Below are positions 59,402 through 64,000 of a stretch of DNA of 64,000 nucleotides, one piece after another. The stretch is from NCBI RefSeq assembly GCF_006547145.1, contig NZ_CP041244.1, forward strand, positions 7,750,001 to 7,814,000, in the 5' to 3' direction. Below the pieces are notes generated by a model, which was given only the letters and a program-made list of their open reading frames with translations, made no database searches and was not told the origin of the DNA. Position 1 is the stretch's first letter. Every line of letters starts with the position of its first letter. A program made the translations under genes and the position numbers. This DNA comes from Actinomadura sp. WMMA1423. GTDB lineage: Bacteria; Actinomycetota; Actinomycetes; Streptosporangiales; Streptosporangiaceae.

Positions 59402-59830
59402 GTGAGCGCGACCGCGGGTCAGGCGCAGTCTGAGCGCAGCCTGGCCGAACGGCTCGGCCTGAAGGCGGGCCAGGTGGTGCAGGAGATCGGCTACGACGAC
59501 GACGTCGACGAGGAGCTCCGCCGCTCCGTCGAGGAGCTCACGGGCAACGAGCTGGTCGACGAGGACTACGAGGACGTGGTCGACATCGTGCTGCTGTGGT
59601 GGCGCGAGGAGGACGGCGACCTGTTCGAGGGCCTGACCGACGCCATGATCCCGCTCACCGGCGGCGGCAACATCTGGCTGCTGACGCCCAAGGCGGGCCG
59701 GGACGGGCACGTCGAGCCGAGCGACATCGGCGAGGCCGCGCAGACGGCCGGCCTGTCGCAGACCAGCAGCGTCAGCGCCGCCAGGGAGTGGTCCGGCACG
59801 CGGCTGGTCGCTCCCAAGGTCCGCAAGTAG
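59402..59830 (+). CDS. DUF3052 family protein
   Basis: A 142-aa protein with the family pattern AERLGLKAGQVVQEIGYDDDVDEEL, a very acidic central helix (LTGNELVDEDYEDVVDIVLLWWREEDGDL), GNIWLLTPKAG, and QTSSVSAAREWSGTRLV. Widespread in actinobacteria beside ahpE and aceE; function unknown. GTG 59402 has GGGAGGA upstream. It lies 18 bases before ahpE. Confidence 0.88.
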   Translation: MSATAGQAQSERSLAERLGLKAGQVVQEIGYDDDVDEELRRSVEELTGNELVDEDYEDVVDIVLLWWREEDGDLFEGLTDAMIPLTGGGNIWLLTPKAGRDGHVEPSDIGEAAQTAGLSQTSSVSAAREWSGTRLVAPKVRK

Positions 59831-59848
59831 CGCCGGGGCGGGGGCATC

Positions 59849-60316
59849 TTGGCGGTCAACGCAGGCGACGCCGCACCGGACTTCGAGCTGAAGGACCAGC
59901 ACGGCGCCCCGGTGAGGCTGTCGGACTTCAGGGGCGGCAAGAACGTCGTCCTGGTCTTCTATCCGCTGGCGTTCAGCGGTGTGTGCACGGGCGAGCTGTG
60001 CGCGCTGCGCGACGATCTGTCCGGCCTCGTCGCCGGGGCGGGCGCCGACGTGCAGGTGCTCGCGGTCTCGGTCGACTCCATGTTCGCGCTGCGGGCCTGG
60101 TCCGACCAGGAGGGCTTCGGCTTCCCGCTGCTGGCCGACTTCTGGCCGCACGGCGCGACGGCCCAGCTCTACGGCGTGTTCGACGAGGCCAGGGGCGTGG
60201 CGTTGCGCGGCACCTTCATCATCGACACCGAGGGCGTGGTCCGCTGGAAGGTCGTGAACGCGATCCCGGACGCACGCGACATCGACGAGTACCGCAAGGC
60301 GCTCGCCGGGCTCTGA
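59849..60316 (+). CDS. ahpE: AhpE-type peroxiredoxin
   Basis: A 155-aa peroxiredoxin of the one-Cys AhpE type. The peroxidatic Cys46 lies in AFSGVCTGELC, and the catalytic Arg is in SVDSMFALRAWSD-type surroundings. It reduces peroxides and peroxynitrite in mycobacteria with mycothiol/mycoredoxin support; the same chemistry is expected here. It begins with TTG behind GGGGCGGGGG. The order DUF3052-ahpE next to aceE resembles the Rv2238c-Rv2241 region. Confidence 0.88.
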   Translation: MAVNAGDAAPDFELKDQHGAPVRLSDFRGGKNVVLVFYPLAFSGVCTGELCALRDDLSGLVAGAGADVQVLAVSVDSMFALRAWSDQEGFGFPLLADFWPHGATAQLYGVFDEARGVALRGTFIIDTEGVVRWKVVNAIPDARDIDEYRKALAGL

Positions 60317-60326
60317 GCGAACCGGA

Positions 60327-60366
60327 CCGGTTCCGGCGGCCATCCGGACCGGATGGCCGGAACCGG
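60327..60366. terminator. Hairpin between ahpE and zinc-ribbon gene
   Basis: GGCCATCC/GGATGGCC plus GGTTCC/GGAACC form a two-part stem interrupted by a small bulge, loop GGACC. It starts 10 bases after the ahpE stop and has no U-tract. Confidence 0.6.
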
Positions 60367-60388
60367 CCCCCGCACCCCTGGAGGTGTG

Positions 60389-60739
60389 ATGCCCTGCTTC
60401 CGCTGCGGGGCGCGGCAGACCGACCCCGTGCGCGGGGCGAGCCCGTGGAAGCGCGGGGTCCGGGCGGACCACCAGGTCCTGATCTGCCCCCGGTGCCAGA
60501 CCGCCCACGACTGGGCGGACGCTCTGGACCGCTGCTCGGAGTGCGCCTCGGCCGCGCTGGTGTGCCGGCTCGGCGAGGTGGAGTGCCGTGACTGCGGTCA
60601 CACCCGCGACGCCGTCCGGGAGGAGCCGGGCGAGGCCGACCTGGTGCACTCGGGTGCCCAGCCGCCCGCCGACGGGGGCCTGTCCGAGGAGGTCGCGGCG
60701 GCGCTGTCGCGCGTCCTGAAACGGGGTCCCGCCCTCTGA
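60389..60739 (+). CDS. Small zinc-ribbon protein
   Basis: A 116-aa protein with four CxxC pairs: Cys3/6, Cys33/36, Cys49/52 and Cys66/69, plus Cys59, sufficient for two zinc ribbons. ATG 60389 follows GGAGGTG. The C-terminal part (about 80-116) is Ala/Glu-rich and helical. Function unknown; it may bind nucleic acid or act as a small regulatory factor. It follows ahpE by 72 bp with a hairpin in between. Confidence 0.72.
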   Translation: MPCFRCGARQTDPVRGASPWKRGVRADHQVLICPRCQTAHDWADALDRCSECASAALVCRLGEVECRDCGHTRDAVREEPGEADLVHSGAQPPADGGLSEEVAAALSRVLKRGPAL

Positions 60740-60781
60740 GGAGCCGTCCCGCCCCTCGGAAAGGCCCGGCCGGATCCGGAC

Positions 60782-60850
60782 ACGGCCCCGCGCCGGATCC
60801 GGAGACGGCCCCGCGCCGGATCCGGAGACGGCCCCGCGCCGGATCCGGAG
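60782..60850. repeat. Three 23-bp tandem repeats upstream of the potassium channel gene
   Basis: Units of 23 bp beginning ACGGCCCCGCGCCGGATCCG at 60782, 60805 and 60828; partial copies at both ends. Confidence 0.88.
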
Positions 60851-60933
60851 ACGGCGCCTGCCCGGACCGACCTGCTACAACTCCGGTCATTTCAGGCTTG
60901 ACGCGGCATTTTGCCTGCTGGGACGCTTCGCGG

Positions 60934-61992
60934 ATGCCGATCGTGCTGATGCGCCTGGTGCACCGGATCACCGGGCGGACGTGGCGCGTGCCCGCGCTCG
61001 TCCTCCTCACCGCCTTCGTGGCGGGCTGGCTGCTCATCGCGGTGTTCGAGGAGCCGGGCGCCGACATCAAGAAGCCCCACCAGTACATCTGGTACTTCCT
61101 GGTCAGCGGCACGACCACCGGCTACGGCGATCTGGCCCCGAGCACGGTCGGCGGCCGGATCGGCGGCGTGCTCGTCATGATCGCGGGGCTCACCGCGGGG
61201 CTGGTGATGTTCGCCGAGCTGACGCTCTGGATGGGGAAGGGACGGACCATGAGGGCCAACGGCCAGGCGCGGCTGCACAGGCGACGGCACATCGTGATCG
61301 TCGGTTACGACCGCGACGGGCTGGTCGCCATCATCCGCCAGCTGCGCGCCGACCGGCAGTTCGCGAAGACGCAGGTGGTGACCGTCTTCTGGCCGGGGGA
61401 ACTGGCGGGGGAGAACCCCGACCCGCAGCTGTACGACGTGGTCGTGTTCGACGACACCGCCTTCGAGCGGGCCTGCCTGGAGCACGCCCGGACCGTCCTC
61501 GTGGTCGGCCGCAACGACGACGAGACCGTGCGGGTGATGCTGACAGTCGAGGCCTACCTGCGGCGCAACGGCGACCCGCCGGTCCACCTGCTGGCCGGGG
61601 TGCGCGACGGCGGGCGGCGCGCCGAGATCACCGAGGCCCTCCGGCTGGTCGGCGAGAACATCGAGCCGGTCGACATCGACGACCCCGCGGTGACCGCGGC
61701 CGCGATCCGCGACCCGGGCATCGCCGCGATCTACCACGACCTGGCCAGCACGCTCGACAGCGACGGCACCCTCTACCGCGTGGACGTCCCCGAGGGCGCC
61801 GGCGAGTGGACCCGCCTCGACGTCGCGGTCTTCCTCCTCCGCCGGGGCAACACCCTCCTCGCGGTGGGCGAGTCGCACCGCCCCGACGCCCGCTTCCGGC
61901 TGACGTCCGCCCCCGACGAGAGGATCCGGGGCGGCCAGTCGCTCGCGGTCGTCGCCACCGACCGCCCCGAGATCCCCTGGCAGGAGCTGTAA
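60934..61992 (+). CDS. Two-helix potassium channel with RCK (TrkA-N) domain
   Basis: A 352-aa channel subunit. TM1 is about 20-40 (VPALVLLTAFVAGWLLIAVF), the pore loop carries TTTGYGDL (about 59-66), and TM2 is about 78-100. The RCK domain follows (RHIVIVGYDRDGLVAIIRQL, about 118-240), and a C-terminal part resembles the TrkA-C-like lobe. It should form tetramers with ligand gating through the RCK ring. ATG 60934 is preferred; a TTG 36 bases earlier is in frame. A terminator-like hairpin follows. Confidence 0.87.
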   Translation: MPIVLMRLVHRITGRTWRVPALVLLTAFVAGWLLIAVFEEPGADIKKPHQYIWYFLVSGTTTGYGDLAPSTVGGRIGGVLVMIAGLTAGLVMFAELTLWMGKGRTMRANGQARLHRRRHIVIVGYDRDGLVAIIRQLRADRQFAKTQVVTVFWPGELAGENPDPQLYDVVVFDDTAFERACLEHARTVLVVGRNDDETVRVMLTVEAYLRRNGDPPVHLLAGVRDGGRRAEITEALRLVGENIEPVDIDDPAVTAAAIRDPGIAAIYHDLASTLDSDGTLYRVDVPEGAGEWTRLDVAVFLLRRGNTLLAVGESHRPDARFRLTSAPDERIRGGQSLAVVATDRPEIPWQEL

Positions 61993-61996
61993 GGAG

Positions 61997-62038
61997 CCGG
62001 GAGGGCGCCCCTCGCGCCCGCTGAGGGCACCCTCCCGG
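61997..62038 (+). terminator. Hairpin after the potassium channel gene
   Basis: A nine-base stem CCGGGAGGG/CCCTCCCGG with additional inner GC pairs lies five bases after the stop. Confidence 0.65.
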
Positions 62039-62148
62039 CGGCCGCGGACGTGCGGCCCGGGGCACAGGTCCAAGGCCCCGGGGCCTCCCCGCACGCACGC
62101 GGAGTCTCAACCGTGTCTCCTACGGGGGCGGCCACCCGCCCCTTCCGG

Positions 62149-62378
62149 TTCGCCGGCGCTCATGCGTGATTCTTGGGGGCGGCCCCCACACCCCCCGTTC
62201 GCTCGCGCTCATGCGTGTTTCTTGTGGGGGGCGACCCCCCACGCCCCCCGGTTCGCTGGCGCTCATGCGTGTTTGTTGTGGGGGGACGCCCCCCGCACCT
62301 TCCGGTTCGCTGGCGCTCATGCGTGTTTGTTGTGGGCGGGCGAACCCCCACGCCCCCCGTTCGCCGGCGCTCATGCGG
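62149..62378. repeat. Tandem 49-54-bp repeats with internal hairpins
   Basis: Units start at 62149, 62198, 62252 and 62306 with a partial fifth at 62360. Each carries TTCGCTGGCGCTCATGCGTG and a GGGGG...CCCCC palindrome. The fifth copy overlaps the kinase's stop codon. With 62039-62148 (nothing seen) they fill the 378-bp gap after the channel gene. Confidence 0.85.
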
Positions 62379-63339
62379 CTTGGCGGTGGTCGGCGTCGAG
62401 CAGGTGGTAGAGCAGCAGCAGCTGGGTGATGGCGAGCGGGTCGCTGGTGCCGGTGTCGCTGATGCGGCCGAGGGCGTCCGGGTCGGGCAGGGCGGCGCCG
62501 GCGCGGGGGCCGAGGCGCTCCCAGATGGCCTTCTTGACGACCTGCGACTCGTCCGGCGAGACGTACCCGTGGACGTGCAGGGCGTCCACGGGACGGCCGT
62601 CGGTGTCGCGGTGGAGGCGCAGGTGCATGGCGGTCTCGGCGTCGCTCGGGCCGCTCTCCAGGACGTCGGCCAGCTCCGGATGGTCGATCGTCGGGCGCAG
62701 CAGCAGCTCGGCCGACAGCGGCGTGCCGGGCGGGTCGAGGCGTCCGGCGACGGGCGCGAACCGCACCACGATGTCGGCGTGCTTGCGCTGCGGCCGGATG
62801 TAGGCGGCGCTCTCGGGCTCGCGCCGGTCCAGCTCCGCCATCACCTGCTCGGGGCTGTAGCCGCGCTTCTCGCAGTCGCGCCTGACCTTCCATGAGTGCC
62901 GCAGCGGCTCCGGCGGGTCCAGGTAGACGGTGATGTCGAAGCACGCCCGCGCCAGCCGGGTGTGCAGCGGGAGCAGCCCCTCGACGATCACGAAGTCGCG
63001 GGGCTCGACCAGCTCCGGCCGGACGAGCTCGCCGGTCGCGTGGTCGTAGACGGGCTTCAGGATCGGCTCGCCCATCGACAGCAGCTGGAGGTGCTGCTCC
63101 ATGATGTCGATGTGGTTGCAGTCGGGGTGCAGCGCCGTGAACGGCTTCCCGGCCCGCTCCGCGCGGTCGTAGCGGTGGTAGTCGTCCACGCAGACCGCGG
63201 TCATCCGGTCCGCCCCCAGGCACCGCACAAGCCCCCTGGTCAAGGTGGTCTTGCCCGCCGCGCTGTCCCCCGCGATGGCGAGCATGACGGGGCGGCGGCC
63301 CGACCCGCGCGCCCGGAGCATATGCACGATCCGATGGGG
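62371..63339 (-). CDS. Phosphoribulokinase/uridine kinase-family protein
   Basis: A 322-aa P-loop kinase. Walker A is AIAGDSAAGKTTLTRG (about residue 22-37), followed by CVDDYHRYDRAERAG, a phosphoribulokinase-like motif, and FVIVEGLLPLHTRL. In actinobacteria lacking the Calvin cycle, such proteins have unknown substrates. GTG 63339 has AGGAG upstream and is where similarity starts. It is a single gene, divergent from a response regulator. Confidence 0.83.
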   Translation of the reverse strand, partial: PHRIVHMLRARGSGRRPVMLAIAGDSAAGKTTLTRGLVRCLGADRMTAVCVDDYHRYDRAERAGKPFTALHPDCNHIDIMEQHLQLLSMGEPILKPVYDHATGELVRPELVEPRDFVIVEGLLPLHTRLARACFDITVYLDPPEPLRHSWKVRRDCEKRGYSPEQVMAELDRREPESAAYIRPQRKHADIVVRFAPVAGRLDPPGTPLSAELLLRPTIDHPELADVLESGPSDAETAMHLRLHRDTDGRPVDALHVHGYVSPDESQVVKKAIWERLGPRAGAALPDPDALGRISDTGTSDPLAITQLLLLYHLLDADHRQAA

Positions 63340-63501
63340 CACTGGCTCCTCCGTCCTGCGGAATTCAGTTTTCGCTGTGCAGCCTAGGCGGGTTCGCGCG
63401 GCGGCTCGTCCCCCAATCAGGTGAGACCGGGGGTGAAACCTCGGGAGGCCTTTCCCGGGCGCGGCTACTGGTGAGTAGCTTCCGGTTGTTATCGTGCCGG
63501 A

Positions 63502-64000
63502 ATGGGTGTCCCCGTACGCGTCGTCCTGGTCGACGACCACGAGATGATCCTCGCCGGGCTGACGGCGATGCTGGCCGGTTTCTCCGGTCGGGTCCGCGTC
63601 GTCGGGCAGGCGGGGACGGGGGACGAGGCGACCCGGCTGGTCACCACGCTGCGCCCGGACGTCGTCCTGCTGGACGTCCGGCTCGGCCCCGAGAGCGGCC
63701 TCGACCTGTGCCGCCTCATCACCGGCCGCGTCCCGGAGGCCCGGGTGGTGTTCCTGTCGGTGTACGACGACGAGCAGTACGTCTTCGAGGCGCTGCGCGC
63801 GGGGGCCGGCGGCTACCTGCTCAAGCGGGTGGACGGCCCGGAGCTCGTCCGGCGGCTGGAGGAGGTCGCGCAGGGCGAGACGGTCATCGACCCGACGCTC
63901 GCCGGGCGGATGGCGGTCACCGCGGCCCGGCTCACCCGCGGCGAGTTCTGGCCCGGCGCCAACCGCGGCCTCACCCAGCGCGAGAGCGAGGTGCTGTCGC
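63502..64000 (+). CDS. NarL/LuxR-type response regulator, cut by the window end
   Basis: The first 166 codons of a response regulator; the gene continues beyond 64000. Receiver: VLVDDHEM, phospho-Asp in VVLLDVRLG, Lys in YLLKRVDG. The beginning of the LuxR domain is visible (LTQRESEVLS). ATG 63502 has GCCGGA upstream. The partner kinase is not in this window. Confidence 0.9.
   Translation, partial: MGVPVRVVLVDDHEMILAGLTAMLAGFSGRVRVVGQAGTGDEATRLVTTLRPDVVLLDVRLGPESGLDLCRLITGRVPEARVVFLSVYDDEQYVFEALRAGAGGYLLKRVDGPELVRRLEEVAQGETVIDPTLAGRMAVTAARLTRGEFWPGANRGLTQRESEVLS

Noticed and set aside
62149..62378. 54-bp units considered as CRISPR or short peptide genes (frames encoding NTHERQRTG).
   Set aside because: No spacers; frames are created by repeat length divisible by three and lack start signals and family similarity.
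1..64000. tRNA genes, for example near the serine-integrase att site.
   Set aside because: No T-loop GTTCRANNC pattern in a cloverleaf context was found; the element uses a protein gene as target.

Overview
The window is very GC-rich, gene-dense actinobacterial chromosome. A FAS-II cluster led by a FasR-type regulator, homodimeric AceE, a divergent DUF3052/AhpE block, DUF397/XRE/ATPase triads, a RepSA/Nudix integrative element and a CU044_5270-family protein together suggest a filamentous actinomycete, most like Streptosporangiales (Actinomadura and relatives). The taxon is inferred from gene content only. No rRNA, tRNA or CRISPR array was recognised.

Layout. 0.1-7.8 kb: fatty-acid synthesis (fasR-fabD-fabH-acpP-fabF, leftward) and DUF3145, with an RsbQ/RsbP-like hydrolase-phosphatase pair between fabF and DUF3145. 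7.8-17.9 kb: two secreted DUF1023-type hydrolases flank an acyltransferase-3 gene that is split by a 6.9-kb integrative element. The element carries a serine integrase with an in-frame TAG, RepSA, a zinc-ribbon repeat protein, an XRE/PLD-like regulator and a Nudix protein, and it is bounded by 11-bp att cores. 18-21 kb: a NarL-type two-component pair and a PHP phosphoesterase. 21.7-31 kb: a secreted esterase, a complete Liv-type ABC importer, a GAF/PucR regulator and 3-hydroxybutyrate dehydrogenase, read here as a possible 3-hydroxybutyrate acquisition locus. 31-39.6 kb: epoxide hydrolase, WYL regulator, ECF sigma factor with its membrane partner, L,D-transpeptidase, an OmpR-type two-component system and a DHFR-like protein. 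39.7-44.2 kb: an FtsX-type ABC exporter divergent from a NarL two-component pair. 44.3-55.1 kb: an accessory zone with an AraC fusion, VOC proteins, a DUF222/HNH protein, a pentapeptide protein, and a DUF397/XRE/HATPase triad broken by an IS5-family element. 55.2-60.7 kb: aceE diverging from DUF1918, YjbQ, DUF3052, AhpE and a zinc-ribbon gene. 60.9-64 kb: a potassium channel, a phosphoribulokinase/uridine-kinase-family protein and a response regulator cut by the window end.

Two themes recur. First, aceE, fasR and fabD run in the same direction, as the corresponding genes do in Mycobacterium where they are adjacent; here about 47 kb of mostly accessory genes lies between aceE and fasR. Second, short tandem repeats (mostly 17-18 bp, some 23, 36, 39 or 54 bp) occur at more than ten unrelated places. 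They sit between genes, in signal-peptide codons, in protein linkers, and as a 43-codon repeat frame coupled to livH and livM.
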